A DNA stretch of 64,000 nt from a virus, in IMG/VR virus record IMGVR_UViG_3300031566_005149, positions 16,158 through 80,157 of that record; one strand, written 5' to 3'. The translations under genes were made by a program, and so were the position numbers. Below the pieces are notes generated by a model. It saw only the letters and a list, made by a program, of their open reading frames with translations. It was not told where the DNA came from and did not search any database. This document shows, one piece after another, positions 52,726 through 59,966 of this stretch. How positions within the stretch are numbered: the stretch's first letter is position 1; every line of letters starts with the position of its first letter.

Positions 52726-52890
52726 TGTGGATAGATGTGAAATCGCTTTCGGGTAGCGTGGAGTTTATATTCCCGCTCAAAAGGTGGAGACCGTGAAGCG
52801 TCCGGAACATTGAACATTGAACCGTTGGTCCCGTTTAGGAACAAGGACCGCAACCTTGGGCGGGGCTGACGTTCCCTTTAAAAAAAGGAA
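52725..52890 (+). other. GC-rich stretch without a convincing gene
   Basis: A 23-codon frame (52725-52796) starts in TAATG, but the following 95 nt are markedly GC-richer than the surroundings, with GGTCC/GGACC and AAGG/CCTT hairpins. May be a structured RNA. Confidence 0.35.
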
Positions 52891-52896
52891 AATAAA

Positions 52897-53325
52897 ATGG
52901 TTGTAACATTTTGTGAAAAATGCAAAAGTACTGTGGGATTACCTCACCGGGCTTGCCCAAATGAAGATATCGGTGAGGAACCATATTTAACAAAACTAAT
53001 AGAAAAGAAAACATACAATCCTAATTACGGAGATGATAGGATGTGTGTATGCAATCACCCATACGAACGTCACTTTGATTCTTATGAAGATATGATGCCA
53101 ATTGGATGTAAATACTGTGAGTGTTATGTTTTTGTAGAAATAAGTGAACCGAAAAACATCGAATCCATTATAAGTGACATACTACAAGAGGATGATTACG
53201 ACCCAGGTTTGTTAACAGTAATGAGCGGAGAAAACGAGGAGTGGTGGAAAAACTACGTACGAGCACAAACAAACTCTTGTAATCGATATTGGAGAACCAT
53301 CGTAGAAAATCATAGAGAAGAATAA
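52897..53325 (+). CDS. 142-residue Cys-rich protein
   Basis: CEKC, CVCNHPYERHF and CKYCEC indicate zinc sites; acidic C-terminus. Ends right at motif A. Confidence 0.55.
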   Translation: MVVTFCEKCKSTVGLPHRACPNEDIGEEPYLTKLIEKKTYNPNYGDDRMCVCNHPYERHFDSYEDMMPIGCKYCECYVFVEISEPKNIESIISDILQEDDYDPGLLTVMSGENEEWWKNYVRAQTNSCNRYWRTIVENHREE

Positions 53326-53328
53326 ATT

Positions 53329-53348
53329 CTATATATATTAATATGTGA
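53329..53348 (+). promoter_or_regulatory. Motif A (CTATATATATTAATATGTGA)
   Basis: One mismatch to consensus, 38 nt before the next ATG. Confidence 0.65.
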
Positions 53349-53385
53349 TAGGAACAAATTATTTAACGTTATAAAAAGGAGATAT

Positions 53386-53814
53386 ATGACTATGGACAAA
53401 GAAAAATTTACTTCAATGACTGTTTATGGTGGCCTTTTCCAGGATGACCGAAATCTTTTACAAAAATGTTTTGATAAGGAAACCGGTGAGTGTGATCATG
53501 AAAAATTTTCTGAATACTGTCTGATAAATCTACAGAAGCAAACATCATCCAGAATCATGGGATTAAACAAAGTGATTTCCGAAGCCATCCGTGAGTTTGA
53601 ATTTCTTGGCCAGTGGACCACTCTCAGTCAAATTTTTAGATCCCTTCCAGAATCAATCAAAAACGCTAGTCGGTATGAAACTATGAATTTGAAAATGGAT
53701 GAGTACGCCGATGAGATGAACACCTTTATCGACATGGGATCCGTTGGAAGAAAGAGAGCCCTCGAACTCTACAAACGGGAAACGAACAATGAAGAAGGTA
53801 AAGGAGGTATTTGA
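53386..53814 (+). CDS. 142-residue hypothetical protein
   Basis: AAAGGAG site. Helical, soluble, no motif. Start may be 53392. First gene behind a motif A. Confidence 0.5.
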   Translation: MTMDKEKFTSMTVYGGLFQDDRNLLQKCFDKETGECDHEKFSEYCLINLQKQTSSRIMGLNKVISEAIREFEFLGQWTTLSQIFRSLPESIKNASRYETMNLKMDEYADEMNTFIDMGSVGRKRALELYKRETNNEEGKGGI

Positions 53815-53816
53815 AC

Positions 53817-53903
53817 GTGAATAAATTTACTGAAAAATTATTGTTTGTTGGACTGGTAATTGTTGGTGTTGCATTAACCCTTCAAATAAATGGAGTATTT
53901 TAA
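53817..53903 (+). CDS. 28-residue membrane peptide
   Basis: GTG after AAAGGAGG. One membrane helix (LLFVGLVIVGVALTL). Followed by a structured RNA. Confidence 0.5.
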   Translation: MNKFTEKLLFVGLVIVGVALTLQINGVF

Positions 53904-53912
53904 AGGTTAGAA

Positions 53913-54012
53913 CGGAATGACCCCCCCCCATGCGGGGTTGTGGGGAGTGGTCAGATACATGACCACTCCTCATGTAGACCTCTCTATAGTGGGGTCATTC
54001 CGATTCTTTTTT
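53913..54012 (+). ncRNA. Cloverleaf-like structured RNA / terminator
   Basis: A 12-bp outer stem (CGGAATGACCCC/GGGGTCATTCCG) closes three hairpins: CCCC-ATGC-GGGG, a 12-bp GGAGTGGTCA/TGACCACTCC stem, and TAGA/TCTA. A six-T run follows. It may serve as terminator and could be a stable RNA. Confidence 0.6.
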
Positions 54013-54025
54013 AAAGGAAAAAAAT

Positions 54026-54439
54026 ATGGTTAGTTTTAGTGAAGAAGCAAGATCTAAAAAATTTAAAGAAAAACCAGGATATAAAGATCAAGTCCTATAT
54101 GCATTTTGGGATTATGACATATGTCCATATATTTTAGGTGGGATTATTACAGAGTTTACAGATAGTGGAAACATAAGAGCCAAAGGGTATGATGGAATGA
54201 TCTTTAAACCAATAGCAATTCTTCCAGGAGAAGCAGGATCCAGGGCATTGTCTAAAATAAAAATTCTCAGTGCAAAACTTCGAACAGCCGAAGACACAAA
54301 TAGAACCTTGTTTGCAGATGCAGCAAGGAAAGCGATAAACCTTCCACCAGAATACAAGGAGAAAACCGAATCTGCTCAGAGAATAGCAGAATATCTTTCA
54401 TTGGATGTTAAAAAACTTATAGGGGGGAGTAATGTCTAA
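54026..54439 (+). CDS. 137-residue hypothetical protein
   Basis: AAAGGA site. A small beta-rich first half (GGIITEFTDSGNIRAKGYDG) and a helical second half. Unknown. Confidence 0.5.
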   Translation: MVSFSEEARSKKFKEKPGYKDQVLYAFWDYDICPYILGGIITEFTDSGNIRAKGYDGMIFKPIAILPGEAGSRALSKIKILSAKLRTAEDTNRTLFADAARKAINLPPEYKEKTESAQRIAEYLSLDVKKLIGGSNV

Positions 54440-54680
54440 ACATGCAAAGAAGATACAAGATTATTTAGAGTCTGGTGGTTGTCGGTGTATCAATCCAAAA
54501 TGCCGGTCTTACAATATAGAATCTATGATGGAGAATATTAATGATGGGGGTGCCCATCAGAACATTAGTTGCAGTGATTGTGAATCAACATGGACCGACT
54601 TATATACATTGACGGATGTTTTTAATGTTAAAATCACGGGAAAGGAAATTACCGATGGAGAAATATCCGTGGAGAGTTGA
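54432..54680 (+). CDS. 82-residue zinc-ribbon protein
   Basis: CRCINPKCRSYNIES...CSDCESTWTD is a zinc ribbon of the topoisomerase/TFIIS type. Overlaps both neighbours. Confidence 0.6.
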   Translation: MSKHAKKIQDYLESGGCRCINPKCRSYNIESMMENINDGGAHQNISCSDCESTWTDLYTLTDVFNVKITGKEITDGEISVES

Positions 54681-54885
54681 ACATATCTCAATGACAGACA
54701 AGTTTTACAATAACTTAAAAAGACACATGAACATGCGACACACGCTCGGTGATATTACAGGTTCAGAAGCCGATATTTTAATTCTGCATATCATCCATGC
54801 AATTGATAATGATGATGCTTCCTTTGGTCTATATTTAAGAACACTGGGTGAGGCTGAAGAATATACAAAGGAAAAATTGAAATGA
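54655..54885 (+). CDS. 76-residue helical protein
   Basis: ATG 54655 after AAAGGAAA. Contains MRHTLGDITGSEADILILH. Unknown. Confidence 0.5.
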   Translation: MEKYPWRVEHISMTDKFYNNLKRHMNMRHTLGDITGSEADILILHIIHAIDNDDASFGLYLRTLGEAEEYTKEKLK

Positions 54886-55070
54886 GACAAATACAGGTTA
54901 GCATGGAACCACATATTAGTTCTATCGGAGATGAAGTTGATCTTCATGAATTGAAGATAGATATTATTGGTGGAGATGGAATGGTAGAGGATGCAACCTT
55001 ATTCTATACGACAGAAGAACTCACACAAATACGAGATACAATAAATGTATTTCTGAACCTTTGGGGGTAA
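54882..55070 (+). CDS. 62-residue hypothetical protein
   Basis: ATGA overlap. Acidic and beta-rich. Unknown. Confidence 0.5.
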   Translation: MRQIQVSMEPHISSIGDEVDLHELKIDIIGGDGMVEDATLFYTTEELTQIRDTINVFLNLWG

Positions 55071-55071
55071 T

Positions 55072-55356
55072 ATGTTTAGCTATCAAAGAGCTGAAGAATT
55101 TAGACACCTAGAAGAAATTAACATATACTATACATTCTATAAACCAACAGCAAAAAAATGGGGTTATAAAGGTTTTAAGTATGATACATATATTCTAGTG
55201 GAAGATGGAACAATGCAAAAAATGAAACTAGAAAAACAGCAAGTTGTATGGTGTCCAAACGAAAATGATTTCACACAGCTATTGAAGCACTGGAGTCGCC
55301 ATAAAGAATCGAAATACAAACCGACACCCGAACCACCAGATTTTTATGACATATAA
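55072..55356 (+). CDS. 94-residue hypothetical protein
   Basis: GGGGGT site. Aromatic and Lys-rich, ends with a Pro-rich tail. Unknown. Confidence 0.5.
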   Translation: MFSYQRAEEFRHLEEINIYYTFYKPTAKKWGYKGFKYDTYILVEDGTMQKMKLEKQQVVWCPNENDFTQLLKHWSRHKESKYKPTPEPPDFYDI

Positions 55357-55369
55357 TTTTTTCATTTAC

Positions 55370-55388
55370 GAGAACAAAAGTAAAATTC
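55370..55388 (+). promoter_or_regulatory. Motif B on the plus strand (GAGAACAAAAGTAAAATTC)
   Basis: The only convincing plus-strand copy. It precedes the leader peptide and the amber-tRNA unit by 17 nt. Confidence 0.55.
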
Positions 55389-55405
55389 ACTTAAGGAGCA
55401 GAATC

Positions 55406-55489
55406 ATGAAATATTTCAAACCTCGCCCTATCTAGATTACCTCTTGGATCTCATCCAGGGGTCCTCCCATTCACTATAATAAACCATAA
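55406..55489 (+). promoter_or_regulatory. Leader minigene with amber codon and hairpin
   Basis: A strong AAGGAG precedes ATG; nine codons (MKYFKPRPI) end in TAG at 55433. Read through, 17 further sense codons lead to TAA at 55487. GATCTCAT (55447) pairs with ATGAGATC (55489), so readthrough would disturb this hairpin. An attenuator-like sensor is inferred. Confidence 0.4.
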
Positions 55490-55544
55490 TGAGATCAATA
55501 CGCAAAAATAAACCACTTTAATGAATCAAACGGAGGAAACAAAC

Positions 55545-55943
55545 ATGACTGAAATAACTTACACTAAAGATCAACGAAAAGTATTTAAGGAACTGAAGAT
55601 GAAGATTAAGGCTGAACTAAACAATTTGGTGATGAGCATTCGCCTCGGTAAGCCTTTGAGAAAACCGTGTGTGTACAATATATCCATTGAAGAACACAAA
55701 ATAATGTTTGGGGGTTTAGACCACAATCGGGTTACATATAGACATGCACATATTGCATATTGCATGTTCTTCAACCGTACGCCATATGCAATGATCGAGC
55801 ATCCAAGAAAAAATAACAAACCATCGTCCTACATGATCGAAGACTATCAAAAGAATTGGGAAAATCAATTAAATGATGCTATTAGTATGATAGCGGCAGT
55901 GGAAAGTGAAGAAGATGAAGAAGCGATTGTGGAGGCTGCATAA
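55545..55943 (+). CDS. 132-residue protein upstream of the amber unit
   Basis: ATG 55545 after GGAGG. Helical with a central Tyr/His-rich region (HNRVTYRHAHIAYCMFFNR) and an acidic end. Its last codons hold GGAGG, the ribosome site for the Pth2-like gene. Unknown function. Confidence 0.6.
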   Translation: MTEITYTKDQRKVFKELKMKIKAELNNLVMSIRLGKPLRKPCVYNISIEEHKIMFGGLDHNRVTYRHAHIAYCMFFNRTPYAMIEHPRKNNKPSSYMIEDYQKNWENQLNDAISMIAAVESEEDEEAIVEAA

Positions 55944-55944
55944 C

Positions 55945-56256
55945 ATGAACCCAAAACCAACGTAGGACAAACTATTCGTAATCATACGAAAAGATCTATC
56001 CCACTCTCAGAGAGCTGTTCAAGCTGGCCATGTGTTAGCAGAGTATATGATACACAGCTCTCTGGAAGGCTGGCAAAATACAACCCTTGTATATCTAGGA
56101 GTTAAGGGGTTGAAACAATTGGAAAATCTAAAATTCAAATTGGAATGTGAAGGTATCCAGTTCGTCGAGTTTAAGGAACCTGATATAGGCTACGAAACGA
56201 CAGCTATAGCCAGTGATGTTGATTGCGAGATCTTTTCTAAAATGAATCTCATATAA
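55945..56256 (+). CDS. Pth2-like peptidyl-tRNA hydrolase with in-frame amber codon
   Basis: ATG 55945 lies 9 nt after GGAGG and one base after the previous stop. Codons 1-6 (MNPKPT) are followed by TAG (55963), then an open frame of 96 codons. This encodes a Pth2-type domain from its first strand: DKLFVIIRKDLSHSQRAVQA, then GHVLAEYM, NTTLVYLGVKG, FVEFKEPDIGYETTAIA. There is no ATG, GTG or TTG between TAG and residue 30, and starting later would lose strand 1 and helix 1. So making the full protein seems to require reading UAG as an amino acid. A recent inactivating mutation is the alternative. Confidence 0.8.
55963..55965 (+). other. In-frame TAG, codon 7 of the Pth2-like gene
   Basis: Flanked by ACG and GAC in the same open frame. 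It sits between a canonical start and the conserved domain, 300 bp before an anticodon-CUA tRNA. Confidence 0.85.
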
Positions 56257-56264
56257 AATGGTGT

Positions 56265-56339
56265 GGGCCAGTAGCTCAGTGGTAGAGCGGGAGACTCTAA
56301 ATCTCTTGGTCGAGAGTTCAAAACTCTCTTGGCCCGCCA
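56265..56339 (+). tRNA. Amber suppressor tRNA, anticodon CUA
   Basis: A complete class I cloverleaf with encoded CCA: acceptor GGGCCAG/TTGGCCC, D stem GCTC/GAGC with GG in the loop, anticodon stem GGAGA/TCTCT around CTCTAAA (U33, anticodon CTA, A37), T stem GAGAG/CTCTC with loop TTCAAAA, discriminator G. It reads UAG. The amino acid cannot be assigned; G73 and U35 would suit glutamine, G1-C72 less so. Confidence 0.95.
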
Positions 56340-56367
56340 TTTTTTTGACTAAAAGGTACAGTAATAT

Positions 56368-56387
56368 CTATATATATTAATAAATGA
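56368..56387 (+). promoter_or_regulatory. Motif A (CTATATATATTAATAAATGA)
   Basis: 36 nt before the next small membrane gene. Confidence 0.7.
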
Positions 56388-56422
56388 CAGACGGATATCA
56401 ACCTTTTAAAAAGGAGATCGTC

Positions 56423-56512
56423 ATGGAATATCTCAAAGACTGGAAAATATGGTTGTTGTGTATCGTGGTAGTCCTAATCATCAAATTTCCGATAGTGGAC
56501 TTCATCAAATAA
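56423..56512 (+). CDS. 29-residue membrane peptide
   Basis: AAGGAG site. Hydrophobic WLLCIVVVLIIKFPIV. Alone between motif A and a terminator. Confidence 0.55.
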   Translation: MEYLKDWKIWLLCIVVVLIIKFPIVDFIK

Positions 56513-56518
56513 ATCGAA

Positions 56519-56552
56519 GGGGAGTGTGTAATTCCTCCCCATAGCTTTTTTA
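56519..56552 (+). terminator. Rho-independent terminator
   Basis: GGGGAG/CTCCCC stem followed by a T-rich run. Confidence 0.7.
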
Positions 56553-56566
56553 AAAAGGAGATGGAG

Positions 56567-56755
56567 ATGGGTGAGAAACAAGAAATAGCAAATGAAATAA
56601 AAAAATTGGTGGCAATGGTTAATGCATATGTCAATGAATTTAACCCGACTATTTTCGATATGGGTGATATCAGACAAATGCTTACCGATGATGTTCATGA
56701 GGATTCTCTCGGAGAGTTTATCTATTCATTAGAAGCAATATGGAGAGGAAGGTGA
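56567..56755 (+). CDS. 62-residue acidic helical protein
   Basis: ATG 56567 after AAGGAG. Unknown. Confidence 0.5.
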   Translation: MGEKQEIANEIKKLVAMVNAYVNEFNPTIFDMGDIRQMLTDDVHEDSLGEFIYSLEAIWRGR

Positions 56756-56759
56756 TGAG

Positions 56760-57041
56760 ATGAAAAAATTAATTATAGCAATCGGTATATTAATTGTATG
56801 TGGCCTGGAAAATATCGGACATTACTTCGGATTTTGTTTTCACGGCTGGACAGCAACTATCCTCGGAAGCTTGGGCGTATTTGGAATTGGATTGTACTCC
56901 AACAGTGCGATTGTGTGGCTCAACATGAAAAGAAAAGGTGATCACTCACATAAATGCGATCACGAACAGAACCATGTAGAGGAAACCATCACACCTGACG
57001 CTTACTGCAAAAATCATCTTGGGGGGAAAGTCGTCAAATGA
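56760..57041 (+). CDS. 93-residue membrane protein with His/Cys tail
   Basis: Two hydrophobic stretches (about 3-20, 28-50), then HSHKCDHEQNH, a possible metal site. GGAAGGTG site. Confidence 0.55.
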   Translation: MKKLIIAIGILIVCGLENIGHYFGFCFHGWTATILGSLGVFGIGLYSNSAIVWLNMKRKGDHSHKCDHEQNHVEETITPDAYCKNHLGGKVVK

Positions 57042-57204
57042 AAATTATAAAGGTAATGAGTTGTGGGGGTGTCCATGCAAGAGATATGATAATGGCGGTG
57101 GATATATCGAACCATTTAATATATGTGATAAATTCAATATTGAAATATTCAATCTCAAAAAAATTCATAAAGATTGCAGACTTGACGATGCAAAGGAGGA
57201 CTAG
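57019..57204 (+). CDS. Small Cys-containing protein (frame uncertain)
   Basis: About 47-61 residues, TTG starts at 57019 or 57061; contains GCPCKRYDNGGG and DCRLDDA. A competing frame from ATG 57038 (ATGA overlap with the upstream stop, 58 codons) covers the same DNA. I prefer the Cys frame for its composition, without certainty. Confidence 0.35.
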   Translation: MGGKSSNENYKGNELWGCPCKRYDNGGGYIEPFNICDKFNIEIFNLKKIHKDCRLDDAKED

Positions 57205-57534
57205 ATGCAACTGAGACAAATTAAAGATGAAAGATGTAAAGTTTGTGGTTGTAAGGCTGTTTTGGAGACTAGTGGTCGTAAGCATGTAAATGGTCAATAC
57301 TTTGAAACTAGAGAGTATTCCTGTGGAGCAGTTGTTAAGTGGGTTCCGAATTTCAGTCGTCTTGAACAACCCAAAAAATGTCCGATGGACCCCATTATAC
57401 TCAGAGACCGCGCAAAACAAAAAACGGCATATGAAAAACTGATTAAATATATCAACCGACTTAATGTGGACGATGAATGGAAGCTGCAAGCCGAAACTCA
57501 CATACGCTTTTTAAGAAATTATGGAAAGCTCTAA
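57205..57534 (+). CDS. 109-residue zinc protein
   Basis: CKVCGCKAVLE...YSCGAVVKW...CPMD suggests a zinc ribbon. AAAGGAGG site. Unknown. Confidence 0.55.
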   Translation: MQLRQIKDERCKVCGCKAVLETSGRKHVNGQYFETREYSCGAVVKWVPNFSRLEQPKKCPMDPIILRDRAKQKTAYEKLIKYINRLNVDDEWKLQAETHIRFLRNYGKL

Positions 57535-57836
57535 TGAATCAACCACAAAGAAAAATTCTAGCCCTGTTTATTCTTTTAGTTTCAGATTCTATATTAACCG
57601 TATATCTAATAACAGTGGGCTGGGAAGAAGTTAATCCGTTAATGAACTGGGTGATAGTCATATCGAATGTTTCATGGATGGCAATAACTAAAATATTGAT
57701 CGGGTTATTTTCCATATTGTTTCTGTTTAAATATCATAAACAAACCATTAAGTATATCGACTGGACAATTCTTATATACGCAATTTTTCTATTCGGAGGA
57801 TTAGCTCTGCAATTTATCATTGAATTAATAAGATAA
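57534..57836 (+). CDS. DUF5658-like membrane protein
   Basis: 100 residues from TAATG. Three hydrophobic segments and SDSILTVYLITVGWEEVNPLM, the family signature with Asp and E..NP. Unknown role. Confidence 0.65.
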   Translation: MNQPQRKILALFILLVSDSILTVYLITVGWEEVNPLMNWVIVISNVSWMAITKILIGLFSILFLFKYHKQTIKYIDWTILIYAIFLFGGLALQFIIELIR

Positions 57837-57853
57837 AAAGGAGAAATCAAAAC

Positions 57854-57985
57854 ATGGAAAGCGGTAATGAACGAATGAACTTCTTTCACTTATGTATGGA
57901 GTGTGGGGGTTCATTCAGGGGATTCATAAAACAGACAACCTGTTGGACCTGTATAAAACATTACGTATTAACCAAATATTTCTAG
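57854..57985 (+). CDS. 43-residue zinc-ribbon peptide
   Basis: AAAGGAG site. LCMECGGSFRG...CWTCIKHY. Ends in TAG. Confidence 0.5.
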   Translation: MESGNERMNFFHLCMECGGSFRGFIKQTTCWTCIKHYVLTKYF

Positions 57986-57993
57986 GGGGTAAA

Positions 57994-58272
57994 ATGCTCA
58001 TATTTGAACAAATTTCAAAAGAAAGTGACCAGGAAAGATCTGATCTGTTGATCATCAGTTTGCGTACTATATCGAGAATTGAGGATCGGGCCTTGAATGT
58101 GGTTCGTGTTACATTCCTCAACAAAGAACAATTCCTAATCCATATCGATAACAGAGGTAAAACTCCTAATGATCAAATCGGCGCAGCGGATATTTTAGCC
58201 AAATTGGTTGGTAATACCCGCGCGGCCCCACCCATAATACAATGTAGAAGAATAACAAGAAGGAGCTACTAA
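57994..58272 (+). CDS. 92-residue hypothetical protein
   Basis: AGGGGGT site; ATG 57994. A beta-rich first half with FLNKEQFLIHID; basic end. Unknown. Confidence 0.5.
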   Translation: MLIFEQISKESDQERSDLLIISLRTISRIEDRALNVVRVTFLNKEQFLIHIDNRGKTPNDQIGAADILAKLVGNTRAAPPIIQCRRITRRSY

Positions 58273-58273
58273 G

Positions 58274-58555
58274 ATGTTTCAAACTAATAAATATATCGTT
58301 GTTAAAAATCCTCTTAATGACTTTCATATGATCATCTTTCCACCCTTGATAAATCATTGGGATATGTTCCAAACGATAAATTCAAAATTCTCATATGAAA
58401 TAATTTCAGGTGGTTATATTGATGAATTTTTAAATTGTTATGGTTCATCCATGACCCTACGTATTAAGTCGAGACCTGAAGAAGACACTGAAATACTTCA
58501 TCAAATGCTCAATATTAAGGATAAAGAAATCAAATTCAAAGGATGGGCTGTATAA
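58274..58555 (+). CDS. 93-residue hypothetical protein
   Basis: AAGGAG site. Mixed fold; TAATG overlap with the next gene. Unknown. Confidence 0.5.
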   Translation: MFQTNKYIVVKNPLNDFHMIIFPPLINHWDMFQTINSKFSYEIISGGYIDEFLNCYGSSMTLRIKSRPEEDTEILHQMLNIKDKEIKFKGWAV

Positions 58556-58770
58556 TGAAATTTATGGAAGGCGCTATATGCTCAGTCAAAGTTCGAGCTG
58601 GAGATAGAATGATTTGGGTTAGGGGTAATATAACAAAATATCTTCATCAATCGGGGCAATATGCTGTTGATTCTGATAATCATATTTATTTTTGCTATCC
58701 ACATGAGGTTTTGGTTCCCATCGATGTCGTAGAAACTCAACTGAAGAAATTATACGAAGGGGCATTTTAA
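58555..58770 (+). CDS. 71-residue beta-rich protein
   Basis: Starts in TAATG. SH3-like strands (ICSVKVRAGDRMIWVRGN...). Last gene before motif A. Unknown. Confidence 0.5.
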   Translation: MKFMEGAICSVKVRAGDRMIWVRGNITKYLHQSGQYAVDSDNHIYFCYPHEVLVPIDVVETQLKKLYEGAF

Positions 58771-58779
58771 TACTCAAAA

Positions 58780-58803
58780 CTATATATATATATTAATAAG
58801 TGA
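58780..58803 (+). promoter_or_regulatory. Motif A with two extra TA
   Basis: CTATATATATATATTAATAAGTGA, 40 nt before the next ATG; same downstream AAGAAACATTAACCC as the 47.05-kb copy. Confidence 0.65.
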
Positions 58804-58842
58804 AAGAAACATTAACCCCAACTGTATATAGGGAGATAAATA

Positions 58843-58992
58843 ATGACTCAACAACAAGCACTGTTAAACTCCAAGATTTACGAAATATGGAGATTCGCTA
58901 ATACTGACCTCGGTTTCACAGAGTGGGTAAATATGGTATACTCCGAGGTATACGTCGAATACTCCAAAGTCAAAATTAACGTCTATGCATAA
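58843..58992 (+). CDS. 49-residue hypothetical protein
   Basis: GGGAG site. Starts MTQQQALLNSKIYEIW; mixed fold, no membrane. Own promoter and terminator. Confidence 0.55.
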   Translation: MTQQQALLNSKIYEIWRFANTDLGFTEWVNMVYSEVYVEYSKVKINVYA

Positions 58993-58996
58993 ATGG

Positions 58997-59037
58997 TTGG
59001 AGGTCGATTGAATCGATCTCCAATTGTTTTTCTTTTT
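58997..59037 (+). terminator. Rho-independent terminator
   Basis: A 12-bp stem (TTGGAGGTCGAT/ATCGATCTCCAA, one G-T) and a long T-rich run. Confidence 0.8.
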
Positions 59038-59051
59038 TAAGGAGGATACAC

Positions 59052-59432
59052 TTGGCAAAATACACAATTAACATAGAATACACCACAGGTGATAGTTTTC
59101 ACAGCGAAGAAGCGGAAGATACCGTTGATTTGGAGTGGGAGGATATGGCTGTTATCAAAATAGCACTTCAAAGAATCAAAGAACACTATAAATGGTATAA
59201 AAATATAAATGGATATAATCGTTTTGATCCTGAAATCGACGAAAGACCTAAATGGCATAAAACAAATATGGAAAATAATACATTCAATCGACAACACGTT
59301 ATAAATCTTCCAATGGATGATGGAACTGAACAACAAATAGGTGCATTCTGGTGTGGTCACTTCGAAACATTAAACGCAGCAGAGATTGTACTAGTTAAAC
59401 CAGAGTTTGATGGTATGAGAGTAACATTTTAA
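59052..59432 (+). CDS. 126-residue hypothetical protein
   Basis: TTG after GGAGG. Acidic; contains VDLEWEDMAVIKIALQRIKEH. Unknown. Confidence 0.5.
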   Translation: MAKYTINIEYTTGDSFHSEEAEDTVDLEWEDMAVIKIALQRIKEHYKWYKNINGYNRFDPEIDERPKWHKTNMENNTFNRQHVINLPMDDGTEQQIGAFWCGHFETLNAAEIVLVKPEFDGMRVTF

Positions 59433-59444
59433 AGGAGTATAATT

Positions 59445-59738
59445 ATGGCAGATAAAAAAGAATCAATAGACTTAACTGCATTAGCATATGGTTGGGGTTG
59501 TCCGGTATGTGAGGAAAGTAACTCAATATCGCAGATTCCAACTGATGCTAACGCAGATAAAAAAGAATCAATAGACTTAACTGCATTAGCATATGGTTGG
59601 GATTGTCCGGTATGTGAGGAAAGTAACTCAGTATCAAAGATTCCAACTGATGCTAACTCTATCGCTATCGGTGATGTTCAATGTGATGGATGTCTAAAGT
59701 TATTTGCAGTGAACCAATATTACCACGACTTTGAATAG
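59445..59738 (+). CDS. Duplicated zinc-ribbon protein
   Basis: 97 residues: two nearly identical 35-residue units, each with DLTALAYGW and CPVCEESNS, then a CDGCLKLF end. The TAG stop is in frame with the next gene 12 nt later. Confidence 0.6.
   Translation: MADKKESIDLTALAYGWGCPVCEESNSISQIPTDANADKKESIDLTALAYGWDCPVCEESNSVSKIPTDANSIAIGDVQCDGCLKLFAVNQYYHDFE
59448..59657 (+). repeat. 105-bp tandem repeat, two copies
   Basis: Copies 59448-59552 and 59553-59657 differ by a few bases. Confidence 0.9.
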
Positions 59739-59747
59739 GGGGATATC

Positions 59748-59957
59748 ATGATACATTTTAATTTTATTATTAGCGATGAAGGAGCACAAGCCATCTTTGA
59801 GTCCATTGATGATGCTGTTAATCTATGCTACAAAAAGAAGCTTTTGACTGATACCACACCAGCGGAAGATAGATGGTACAACGAACGGATTAATTATCTA
59901 AAGGGATTGAAACATGAAATGAGTAACACGAGGGTACAAGTTCCAGACCCCGAATAG
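59748..59957 (+). CDS. 69-residue hypothetical protein
   Basis: GGGGGAT site; ends in TAG. Acidic and helical. Unknown. Confidence 0.5.
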   Translation: MIHFNFIISDEGAQAIFESIDDAVNLCYKKKLLTDTTPAEDRWYNERINYLKGLKHEMSNTRVQVPDPE

Positions 59958-59966
59958 TTTGCCACG

